From an uncultured Pseudomonadales bacterium (lineage in GTDB: Bacteria > Pseudomonadota > Gammaproteobacteria > Pseudomonadales > Pseudohongiellaceae): a stretch of 64,000 nucleotides of DNA. Positions 49,492 to 57,026 of this stretch are shown here, piece after piece. The position numbers and the translations under genes are program-made. The stretch spans positions 310,001-374,000 of the forward strand of contig CALSUH010000005.1 in assembly GCA_943789485.1 (NCBI GenBank), in the 5' to 3' direction. The notes beneath the pieces are model-generated. The model saw nothing but the letters and a program-made list of their open reading frames with translations. It was not told where the DNA came from and made no database searches. Every line of letters starts with the position of its first letter. Within the stretch, counting starts at the first letter, position 1.

Positions 49492-51765
49492 ATGAACGAA
49501 GAAATCACAATTAGTGAAGATGGCGTCGAACAGATTGCGTTAAAGACTTATACGCAGCAGGCCTACCTGAACTATTCGATGTATGTAATTAACGATCGTG
49601 CTCTGCCTAACATAGGCGATGGTTTGAAGCCGGTACAGCGTCGAATCATCTATGCGATGTCCGAGCTGGGGTTGAAGGCAAGTGCAAAATTTAAAAAATC
49701 GGCGCGAACCATTGGCGATGTGATCGGCAAATTCCATCCACATGGCGATTCGGCCTGTTATGAAGCTATGGTGCTGATGTCGCAGCCTTTCACCTACCGT
49801 TATCCGCTGGTAGATGGACAGGGTAATTGGGGCTCGCAAGACGACCCTAAGTCATTCGCTGCAATGCGTTATACCGAATCTCGATTGCAGGGCTACGCCG
49901 ATGTGCTGCTTGGCGAGCTTGCTCAGGGCACGGTCGATTGGAAAGCGAATTTCGACGGTACCTTAGAAGAGCCCGAAGTTCTGCCAGCGCGACTGCCTAA
50001 TGTTTTACTTAATGGCGGTAGCGGCATAGCAGTAGGTATGGCGACCGACATTCCTCCGCACAATCTACGAGAGGTAGCGGCCGCTTGTATTCATCTCTTG
50101 GACAAACCCAAGGCGACGATCAAAGACATATGCAACATCATCAAGGGGCCGGACTATCCAACAGAAGCAGAGTTGATAACCCCGGAAAATGATATTGAAG
50201 AGCTGTACACGACTGGTCGTGGCTCGCTAAAGGCACGTGCGACCTATGTCAAAGAGAACGGCGAGATACTTATCAACGCGCTACCTTTTCAGGTTTCCGG
50301 TGCAAAGGTGCTAGAGCAGATCGCCGCGCAGATGCAGAAGAAGAAGCTGCCGATGGTGGTTGACCTGCGAGACGAGTCAGACCATGAAAATCCCACTCGC
50401 ATAATTGTCGTGCCAAAATCGAATCGAGCCGATATCGATGCCATTATGTCGCACCTGTATTCAACGACTGATTTAGAGAAAAACTACCGCGTAAATTTCA
50501 ATATGATTGGAATCGACAAACGGCCGCAAGTCAAAGACATTCTCAGCCTGCTCAAAGAATGGCTGCAGTTCCGTACCGAAACAGTGCGTCGACGCCTGCA
50601 GTTTCGTTTGGATAAGATCGTTGACCGCATGCATATTCTCGAGGGTCTACTGGTTGCATTTCTGAATATCGACGAAGTCATTAAGATTGTTCGTCAGGAA
50701 GATAAACCGAAGCCAGCACTCATTAAGAAATTCAAAATCTCTGACCGTCAGGCAGAAGCGATCCTAGAACTGAAATTGCGTCAACTGGCGAAGCTTGAAG
50801 AAATAAAGATTGTCGCGGAGCAGAAAGAGCTAGCCAGCGAAAGAAACACACTGGAGCAATTGCTTAGTTCCGCCACTCGCTTGAAGACATTTATTAAGGG
50901 TGAGATAAATGCGGATGCCGAGAAATTTGGCGATGTTCGCCGTACACCCCTTGTTCTCAGAGAAGAGGCAAAGGCATTCGCTCACACAGACCTGATCTCT
51001 ACCGAGCCGGTGACTATTGTATTGTCCGATAGAGGCTGGGTGCGTGCTGCAAAAGGCCACGAGGTCGACCCAGCAGCGCTTCAGTATAAGTCAGGCGATT
51101 CCTTTAAGGTCGCAGTGCGAGGCAAGAGCAATCAGCTTGCAATATTCATGGACTCCACCGGCCGCGCCTATTCCTTGCCGTCACACAGCTTACCCTCCGC
51201 ACGAGGTCAGGGTGAGCCGGTCTCAGGAAAGGTAAACCCACCCTCAGGCGCAACATTTGAAGGTATCGTGATAGGAGAGGACGACAAAGATGTTTTGCTC
51301 GCGAGTGACGCCGGATACGGGTTCGTTGGCAAGGTCGGCGATCTTATTAGCAAAAACAAGTCGGGTAAAGCTGTGCTAAGAGCACCCAAAGGTGGGAAAG
51401 TACTAGCGCCGAGAATGGTGAATGACTACAAAAATGATCTGATCGTAGCGATTACCAATGAAGGCCGCATGTTGATGTTCCCGATCGCAGAACTACCGCG
51501 CCTGGCCAAAGGTAAAGGCAACAAAATCATCAGTATTCCCACGGCACGTGTTGCAGAGCGGATAGAGTTCGTTGTCGCACTAACCGTCTTAACCGCAGAC
51601 GACACCTTAACTGTTCATGCAGGGAAGCGACACCACAACCTGAAGCCTACAGATCTGCAGCACTATCAGGGAGAGCGGGGACGACGTGGGAACAAGCTGC
51701 CACGCGGATTCCAGAATGTAGACCGGATTGAGGTTGTTTCTAAGACAGAGCCGCAAAGCGATTAG
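49492..51765 (+). CDS. parC: DNA topoisomerase IV subunit A
   Basis: ParC is the DNA-cleaving subunit of topoisomerase IV. The 757-residue protein has [20 protein letters not shown], the quinolone-resistance region around [16 protein letters not shown], and the catalytic Tyr in [13 protein letters not shown]-terminal beta-pinwheel of about 250 residues follows. Length is normal for ParC and shorter than GyrA. It ends the nudF-to-parC block; the next gene lies on the other strand. Confidence 0.96.
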   Translation: MNEEITISEDGVEQIALKTYTQQAYLNYSMYVINDRALPNIGDGLKPVQRRIIYAMSELGLKASAKFKKSARTIGDVIGKFHPHGDSACYEAMVLMSQPFTYRYPLVDGQGNWGSQDDPKSFAAMRYTESRLQGYADVLLGELAQGTVDWKANFDGTLEEPEVLPARLPNVLLNGGSGIAVGMATDIPPHNLREVAAACIHLLDKPKATIKDICNIIKGPDYPTEAELITPENDIEELYTTGRGSLKARATYVKENGEILINALPFQVSGAKVLEQIAAQMQKKKLPMVVDLRDESDHENPTRIIVVPKSNRADIDAIMSHLYSTTDLEKNYRVNFNMIGIDKRPQVKDILSLLKEWLQFRTETVRRRLQFRLDKIVDRMHILEGLLVAFLNIDEVIKIVRQEDKPKPALIKKFKISDRQAEAILELKLRQLAKLEEIKIVAEQKELASERNTLEQLLSSATRLKTFIKGEINADAEKFGDVRRTPLVLREEAKAFAHTDLISTEPVTIVLSDRGWVRAAKGHEVDPAALQYKSGDSFKVAVRGKSNQLAIFMDSTGRAYSLPSHSLPSARGQGEPVSGKVNPPSGATFEGIVIGEDDKDVLLASDAGYGFVGKVGDLISKNKSGKAVLRAPKGGKVLAPRMVNDYKNDLIVAITNEGRMLMFPIAELPRLAKGKGNKIISIPTARVAERIEFVVALTVLTADDTLTVHAGKRHHNLKPTDLQHYQGERGRRGNKLPRGFQNVDRIEVVSKTEPQSD

Positions 51766-51846
51766 AAATTTAGCCTTTATACTTAGTTGTATAGGCGGTG
51801 GACTGGCCTGACAGGCAATGCCAGGCTTCAATCTGTCGTCAACTTC

Positions 51847-52929
51847 CTAAAGGCCATTCAAAAATTCCAGCATCGCTGCCGTTGTCTCCAGAGGCGCCTC
51901 TTGTTGAACCCAGTGACCAGTATTTGGAACAAGAACCACATTACGCAAGTCTTCAACTACAGCTCCCATAGATGCAATCAGTTGTTCTTGAGTTGCACCG
52001 CCAATCACAAAATCTTCTTCGCCTGCAATAAATAGAGTGGGTATGCTGATCTTCTCATTAGCGAGGTGTTCAGTGATTTCCCAATTGCGGTGAAAGTTTC
52101 GATAGTAATTTACGCCGCCGCGAAAGCCAGCTTTTTCAAATTGAGACACGATGTAATTAAGGTCGTTCTCGGTCAGCCAATCAGGCAAACGAATTGGTGC
52201 ACCAAGTCGATCTATCCAGCCCCCAGCAGATCGAAGCGGATCAGTCACCTTAGGGGGTAACGTCTCGGAGTTTGCTGCTATACCCAAATACACATGGCTA
52301 ATCAGGCCTCGTGGATTCGCATCGTATTCAGCTTCTGCCACGCCACCTGGCTCATTGTGATAGACAATATAGTGGAAATTATCACCGGCGGATTGCCTCA
52401 TGCGCTCCATAGGCGATTGTGCAGGTCGGCCACGATAGGGGACGCTCATGTTAATCAGTGCAGTGAAGCGAGTAGGATTCAGCAGCACGGTTTGCCAAGC
52501 GACGATGGCTCCCCAGTCATGACCCACAAGCACAGCTGTTTCCTCACCCAGTGCATCCAAAATTCCGACTAAGTCAGCGGACGTGTGTAGCACATCATAA
52601 TCGTCAACATTGGGCGGAGCCTCGGAATGACCAAAGCCTCGCATGTCAGGGGCCACGACTCTATAACCGGCATTCGCGAGAGAAACGATTTGGTGCCGCC
52701 AAGAGTACCAAGACTCTGGCCAACCATGAGCCAATAAAAGCAACGGCCCCGAATCGCCCATCTCGGCGATACGTAGGGTAATTCCATTGCTTTCGATAAA
52801 GCGAAAGCTGACACCATCAATGGGCGATTGCTTCCCCTCGCTTTGTGCGAATAAGGGGGAGCTAAGAACGCCAATTACCAGTAGCAGCGAGATAGCGCAT
52901 AATTTGAATGGACCTAGTTTCATGTTCAC
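51847..52929 (-). CDS. Exported alpha/beta hydrolase, epoxide hydrolase-like
   Basis: This is an alpha/beta hydrolase of the epoxide hydrolase/haloalkane dehalogenase group, predicted to be exported. The signal peptide (LCAISLLLVIGVLSSPLFA) is followed by LLLLAHGWPESWYSWRHQI with the HGxP oxyanion motif. The nucleophile Asp lies in LVGHDWGAIVAW and a catalytic His in NTGHWVQQEAP. The start may be the GTG at 52929 (aggag five bases before) or the ATG at 52923. It follows the PhyH gene by 60 bases and is probably co-transcribed with it. The substrate is unknown. Confidence 0.87.
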   Translation of the reverse strand: MNMKLGPFKLCAISLLLVIGVLSSPLFAQSEGKQSPIDGVSFRFIESNGITLRIAEMGDSGPLLLLAHGWPESWYSWRHQIVSLANAGYRVVAPDMRGFGHSEAPPNVDDYDVLHTSADLVGILDALGEETAVLVGHDWGAIVAWQTVLLNPTRFTALINMSVPYRGRPAQSPMERMRQSAGDNFHYIVYHNEPGGVAEAEYDANPRGLISHVYLGIAANSETLPPKVTDPLRSAGGWIDRLGAPIRLPDWLTENDLNYIVSQFEKAGFRGGVNYYRNFHRNWEITEHLANEKISIPTLFIAGEEDFVIGGATQEQLIASMGAVVEDLRNVVLVPNTGHWVQQEAPLETTAAMLEFLNGL

Positions 52930-52989
52930 AGTTGCTCCTGTTTATTCTAGCGCTAACGGCTTGAGTTGTCGCAGGCAGAAAGGACAGGC

Positions 52990-53967
52990 TCATAAGCTTG
53001 GCTTTGTTTTCAATTGTTCAAGATACACTGATGCGTCAAATCCGTAGGCGGCAAAGCGCGCTTCTACATTCCTTAGCCTTTCAATGCTCCAATAATCATC
53101 TCCAGGCAAAGGAAAGTCCAGCACGCTGCGCTGCAGTGGTGTGCTACGTCCGATTAGTGACTCAACATTGCCGTAGTAGCTTTCTCGTGCAAATCCTTCG
53201 TTCCAATGACAGACGCCTCTCGCATCGGCACGCTTCCATGCCAAGTTGTGGACGCGGCGTAGTTTGCCTGCCACAAGTGGGCGACCTCGGTGCCACAGAT
53301 CGTGACGGTAAAATAGTATAGTGCCAGGTTTAAACCGCACAACTTCTTCCCGCTCGTACAACTGCTGTCTGAGTTCATAAACTTTGCGATTGTTTTCTTT
53401 GAACCAATTTTCCACAGTGGCCCGATCATTAAAAAAGGGATTGGCTGCTTGGCCTGGCATATTCACATAGGGTGGTTGATACACCGGGTCGTCGACTCCA
53501 CGACGTGTAACATATCCCGTTCCGCCACCAGTCTCGTCATAGTCATCATAATAAACTAGCGCAGCAACCACATCCGGCGTATCCCACTGTGGATGCAACA
53601 CGGTGTTGTTACCGTAGTCCATGTGCATACGCTGATCAGTGTTTGCCTGAGCTTTATGATGTTCGCTAGCTACACCAACTTTAGGCCATAGGTCTGCTTG
53701 AATCAGCCGCAGATCTTGCGTATCGAGTAATTTTTGAGCAGCTAAAATCAGCGGTTCACTAAGCACTAGATCGTCGAGGGGATTTATAAACGTTGGGAAT
53801 TCGAATTTCCTGTCGGGAGTACCAAAATCGAGATGATTGTCGCCTATCTGATCTATAGTAAAATTGGCGTTTAGCCACTTCAGCGCGGGATCAATTACAA
53901 TTGCGGGAAGCTGGCAGATAACAGCTCCTTCTTCTTTCCAAGTTTTAATTTGTGAGTTTGAGAGCAT
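52990..53967 (-). CDS. Phytanoyl-CoA dioxygenase (PhyH) family protein
   Basis: This is a 325-residue Fe(II)/2-oxoglutarate-dependent oxygenase of the PhyH family, which hydroxylates varied small molecules. The facial triad is visible as HMDYGNN (His-x-Asp) and, about 120 residues later, LWHRGRPLVAGKLRRVHNLA (distal His, then Arg for 2-oxoglutarate). The context, one gene upstream of an exported epoxide-hydrolase-like protein, suggests a small catabolic or modification unit. The substrate cannot be named. Confidence 0.85.
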   Translation of the reverse strand: MLSNSQIKTWKEEGAVICQLPAIVIDPALKWLNANFTIDQIGDNHLDFGTPDRKFEFPTFINPLDDLVLSEPLILAAQKLLDTQDLRLIQADLWPKVGVASEHHKAQANTDQRMHMDYGNNTVLHPQWDTPDVVAALVYYDDYDETGGGTGYVTRRGVDDPVYQPPYVNMPGQAANPFFNDRATVENWFKENNRKVYELRQQLYEREEVVRFKPGTILFYRHDLWHRGRPLVAGKLRRVHNLAWKRADARGVCHWNEGFARESYYGNVESLIGRSTPLQRSVLDFPLPGDDYWSIERLRNVEARFAAYGFDASVYLEQLKTKPSL

Positions 53968-54142
53968 GATAGAGTCAGCCGCAGAGTTATTCGTTTGCCC
54001 AGATCCCTAGTGTGCAGGGCTAGGTTCAAGTTTTATATCTGGCATGTTCACTGAAGAAAATACTAAAAAGCTGATTTTGTTCAAGAGCGGTTGGCTCTTC
54101 CGCTTAAACTGCTTCCTCCAGCAATTTTCAGATGTTTCCACG

Positions 54143-54536
54143 TTAAACCTCACCTGATCTGGGAGACCTATAAAACACTAATCTCCACAAAGGAGCAAAT
54201 AGGAACCACAACCCTGCCGTGATTAGCGGCAGCTGCATCCACACCTCAAAAGCTTCGGTTTTCGAAGAGTCGTTCACTAGCACAATCGCCAAACAGGGGA
54301 GAAATATAGTAACGGCAACAGCCACCAGACAGCGGCCAAACCATCTTAACTCAAAAAGCAGCAGAGCTCCCTCCCGTAAAACGGCGCGCGAACACTCCGT
54401 CAGCCCATTCTATTGTGACTCCTCCAAACGCTATGGAGAATCCTAGATAGGCTGCTGCTAATCCATGGGCGAATGTAGCAACCGATTCCGAACGCAGATC
54501 AACAACCGTGGCAGCGAGAAGTATTGAGCTGGTCAT
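54143..54536 (-). pseudogene. Small membrane protein gene with a frameshift
   Basis: Two adjacent minus-strand frames (54536-54351 and 54325-54143) join into one protein of about 130 residues if one base is removed around 54380. The second frame is open across the join and reads GALLLFELRWFGRCLVAVAVTIF. The joined product has three or so membrane helices (FAHGLAAAYLGFSIAFGG; VAVAVTIFLPCLAIVLV; LPLITAGLWFLFAPLW). No family was recognised. It lies just outside the attC-bearing cassettes and shares their orientation. The frameshift may be real or an error. Confidence 0.55.
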
Positions 54537-54631
54537 TTATCAACAGTAATTTGGATAATTTGTTTTTATGGGCGGTGACTCTGGTCGATATTACTCATTC
54601 AACTGCTTGTTGTTGAATCACTATCGAGATG

Positions 54632-54958
54632 CTAGTGATAAGCAGACTCAACAGGTATGTTTTTAGCGGCAGCGTATGCCCACCAGCCTATAAGCGCTCC
54701 TGCAATAAATTTAATAGGGGAGATGATAAATATTGGTATCGATAATATCCATCTTCCCAAATCACCCAGAACAGCAATAATGATTGTCTCAATCCATCGG
54801 AGCCAAGGAGTCACCTCTGTGACAAATAGGACAACATTTAGCTCGAAGAACGAATAATCCCCTGAGAGGATGAGCCAGCCAGCCGAAACCATAATCAAAA
54901 ACTGAATGACATTACCAATATTGGAAATCCAAAATATAGCTAGCAAGAAGTTTCTCAT
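54632..54958 (-). CDS. Hypothetical membrane protein, possible cassette gene
   Basis: This 108-residue protein of unknown family has about three hydrophobic segments (LLAIFWISNIGNVIQFLIMV; VVLFVTEVTPW; ISPIKFIAGALIGWWAYAAA). The ATG at 54958 is preferred because ggag lies 6 bases before it; an ATG four codons upstream is possible. It starts 88 bases from the recombination end of attC site 1 and has the same orientation as the cassette genes, so it could be a cassette that has lost its own attC. No function can be proposed. Confidence 0.5.
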   Translation of the reverse strand: MRNFLLAIFWISNIGNVIQFLIMVSAGWLILSGDYSFFELNVVLFVTEVTPWLRWIETIIIAVLGDLGRWILSIPIFIISPIKFIAGALIGWWAYAAAKNIPVESAYH

Positions 54959-55045
54959 GGGACTCTCCATCAAGCATTACTACTAGTATGTATACAATTA
55001 ATCGTTAATACGACCTATTGAGTAATTATGGCGACGCTTCGAAAC

Positions 55046-55105
55046 ACATAACGCCTTTAATAATAGGGTGCAACGCGCGCGTCCTTTTTGATTCGATAGT
55101 TATGT
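55046..55105 (-). repeat. attC-like integron recombination site 1
   Basis: Read on the minus strand, the site begins with ACATAAC and ends with GTTATGT, two perfectly complementary outer boxes 46 bases apart. The inner part keeps the AATCAAAAAGGAC and CCTATTATT blocks shared with sites 2 and 3, separated by a GC-rich variable centre. It begins 28 bases after the stop codon of the 55133-55684 gene, as expected for a cassette. Confidence 0.75.
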
Positions 55106-55132
55106 GTCGGTCTCACTATAAAAGAAGTCAAT

Positions 55133-55684
55133 TTATAATGACAGCCACTGATCCCAATCTATGGTTCTACCAGGATACCCTGGTTTCTGAAATGGCCAAG
55201 TCTCTGACACCCAATCACTCACGGTTTCGAAGAGGATGACATCATAACCCTCTTCAACAACATCGGCACGGACCCACATCGTAATATCGGCATCAAAATC
55301 ACCCTTGTTTGTGGGGTTGATGTAAATACATCCAAGAACGCGTTCTTCGTCTAATGAAACAACGGTATAGGCAAATGTAGAGCGTATCTGAAATTCCTTC
55401 TGGTGCCATCCTAAATCAATTAGATCTTGTTCAAAGCTGAGGTCAGAAGAAGGCCAGGTAGAGTTGGGACCAAACACGCCTTGTAAATGGTCTAGGCTGG
55501 ACATGACGGCATCATAATCTTTGACGACGTCATTTACCGTAAGAGTTCGAATCCGAAAATAGTCATTTTCATATAGGGTTGGAACAGTAAAATCTGATGG
55601 TACAAATGGTTGAGCTTGCGCTAACGCTTGGTCAGATCCGGTTACTACTAATAGCATTACAAAACTGAGTGAATAGAGTTTCAT
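55133..55684 (-). CDS. Exported hypothetical protein in a gene cassette
   Basis: This is a 183-residue protein with a signal peptide (FVMLLVVTGSDQALAQA). The mature part (YFRIRTLTVNDVVKDYDAV, YTVVSLDEERVLGCIYI, then IDWDQW) vaguely resembles GNAT acetyltransferases, but an exported GNAT would be unusual and no acetyl-CoA motif is clear. It is flanked by attC site 2 upstream and site 1 downstream, giving a cassette of about 680 bases. No function can be assigned. Confidence 0.65.
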   Translation of the reverse strand: MKLYSLSFVMLLVVTGSDQALAQAQPFVPSDFTVPTLYENDYFRIRTLTVNDVVKDYDAVMSSLDHLQGVFGPNSTWPSSDLSFEQDLIDLGWHQKEFQIRSTFAYTVVSLDEERVLGCIYINPTNKGDFDADITMWVRADVVEEGYDVILFETVSDWVSETWPFQKPGYPGRTIDWDQWLSL

Positions 55685-55724
55685 TTTCCGGCCTCTCTAC
55701 TTATTGATCTTGACGCTTGGAGAC

Positions 55725-55786
55725 ACATAACGCCCTGAATAATAGGGGCAGCGTAAGCTGCCTCTTTGTTGATTTATTTGTTAGGT
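55725..55786 (-). repeat. attC-like integron recombination site 2
   Basis: Read on the minus strand, it starts with ACCTAAC, an exact RYYYAAC box, only 2 bases after the TAA stop of the 55789-56247 gene, and ends with GTTATGT. The centre forms a short hairpin (ggcagc-ttac-gctgcc). The block CCTATTATTCAGGGCGTTATG is close to the matching blocks in sites 1 and 3. It is the best conserved of the three sites. Confidence 0.82.
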
Positions 55787-55788
55787 TC

Positions 55789-56247
55789 TTAGTTCGCAAT
55801 TTTTGGTCTCTTGATGGAGAAAAAGAGCATTACGAGCATAATAAGCGTAAATGGAAGATTAATCACAACACCAGGGATCAATGGTGTTGCAGTCAAAGCC
55901 TTGAAAAACCCCATTTGATAGAAACGAGTAAAGTACTCAAGGGCAGCTAGAAGATAGAATATGGGAATCATTGACTTGTACCTAATACAGGCTAGCACAT
56001 ACAAAAACCCGATGATTATCTGAGATAAGCCCCATAAGGCAAAAATGGAAACTATTGTGTTGCTAGCGCCTTGGGAATACGTATCTAAAGGAATTTGCGC
56101 AATAGACTGCGCCCCGCCATCAGATGCGAACATGTGATGCTGGCTTCTCCATAATGTAACAGCGGTGAAAAGATAGAAGAACCAAAGAGTAAATTTGTGC
56201 CCTCTGAAATCATTATCTATCTTGTCAGGAAAGAGGTTTTCTAACAC
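55789..56247 (-). CDS. Integral membrane hypothetical protein in a gene cassette
   Basis: This is a 152-residue protein with about four membrane helices (FTLWFFYLFTAVTLW; IVSIFALWGLSQIIIGFLYV; MIPIFYLLAALEYF; PGVVINLPFTLIMLVML). No family was recognised. The start codon lies 23 bases inside the cassette from attC site 3, and site 2 follows its stop almost directly, so the cassette is about 545 bases and tightly packed. Confidence 0.7.
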   Translation of the reverse strand: MLENLFPDKIDNDFRGHKFTLWFFYLFTAVTLWRSQHHMFASDGGAQSIAQIPLDTYSQGASNTIVSIFALWGLSQIIIGFLYVLACIRYKSMIPIFYLLAALEYFTRFYQMGFFKALTATPLIPGVVINLPFTLIMLVMLFFSIKRPKIAN

Positions 56248-56269
56248 ACTCCTCTCCCATCTCTTGTGA

Positions 56270-56328
56270 GCATAACGCTTTGAATAATAGGCATGTGCAG
56301 CATGTCCTTTTTGATTTGATTGCTATGT
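56270..56328 (-). repeat. attC-like integron recombination site 3
   Basis: On the minus strand it starts with ACATAGC, a diverged left box, and ends with GTTATGC. Between them are AATCAAAAAGGACATG, a hairpin-forming centre (catg-ctgca-catg) and CCTATTATTCAAAGC, clearly homologous to site 1. It follows the 56404-56592 gene by 75 bases. Confidence 0.75.
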
Positions 56329-56403
56329 CTCGCTGACACTGAGCGAATTTGTCCGCCTTCAAAATTGAGTATCTCTCATGCAGAAGAATTATCACTTTCG
56401 ATT

Positions 56404-56592
56404 TTAGGTTTGTGATTTTCTCAAGGCCACCCGCACTCCATACACGGAACAGCCGACCATCAAAAGCATGCCGATCAACATCATGCCGGGCGCATCATCG
56501 ATTTCTCCGATGTAGACTCCGGCTGCGCCCAGAATTACGCCAAATGAAACTATGGTTAAGGCCTTACTCATATTTCGAGCAGAATAAGTCAT
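56404..56592 (-). CDS. Small two-helix membrane protein, cassette gene
   Basis: This is a 62-residue predicted membrane protein with two hydrophobic segments (IVSFGVILGAAGVYIG and GMMLIGMLLMVGCSVYGV), separated by a short acidic turn. The start may be 56592 or a Met seven codons later (MSKALT). It is followed downstream by attC site 3. No family was recognised. Confidence 0.5.
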   Translation of the reverse strand: MTYSARNMSKALTIVSFGVILGAAGVYIGEIDDAPGMMLIGMLLMVGCSVYGVRVALRKSQT

Positions 56593-57026
56593 AATAACTT
56601 CTCATTACACGATGGTTTCGCTTATCGATAAGCATATAAAAAACTGAGCATCATATTTGCCACATCATTGGACTATCAAGAGACATAACATGTGTATATG
56701 ACGTACGCGCGGTATTTATCTCCGCTATGCACTAAGTGTACCCTCCAACTCTTTCTTTTCAACCGATACGTTCAAATGCTCGCATTTGGGTCAAACGAGA
56801 TACCGAGGGTTCTGCGAGCGCAGAATATGGAGCCCACCTCGATACTATTTCCCGTGAATTTGCGTATTAGTGGACCGATAGGGTACCGATGGACCACCCG
56901 GGATATTTTGAGGTTAAGGTATAGGAGTAACGTGCGGTTTGTTCGGTAGTGACAGCAGCCTTTGAAAAGTTGATTATTTGTTATGGAGAAATAGGGTGCT
57001 GGCTGTCTCAGCCTAAATTTTTTAAC
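56593..57026. other. Gap upstream of the cassette array
   Basis: No convincing gene lies here; an open frame at 56692-56949 has no ribosome site or recognisable sequence. The ACATAAC box at 56683-56689 matches the end box of the attC sites and could mark the boundary of the first cassette, giving it about 410 bases, but no full attC or attI partner is visible. Confidence 0.4.

Noticed and set aside
54083..54099. Hairpin aagagc-ggttg-gctctt after the 54143 gene as a terminator
   Set aside because: No T-run follows on the minus strand, so it does not meet the intrinsic terminator pattern.
54597..54618. Short inverted repeat ATTCAAC-N8-GTTGAAT that matches both attC box consensuses
   Set aside because: The spacing between boxes is only 8 bases and there are no inner blocks, far shorter than any attC. 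It is a simple hairpin.
56692..56949. 85-codon open frame upstream of the cassette array
   Set aside because: No ribosome site, no recognisable composition or homology, and opposite orientation to the cassette genes; probably chance.
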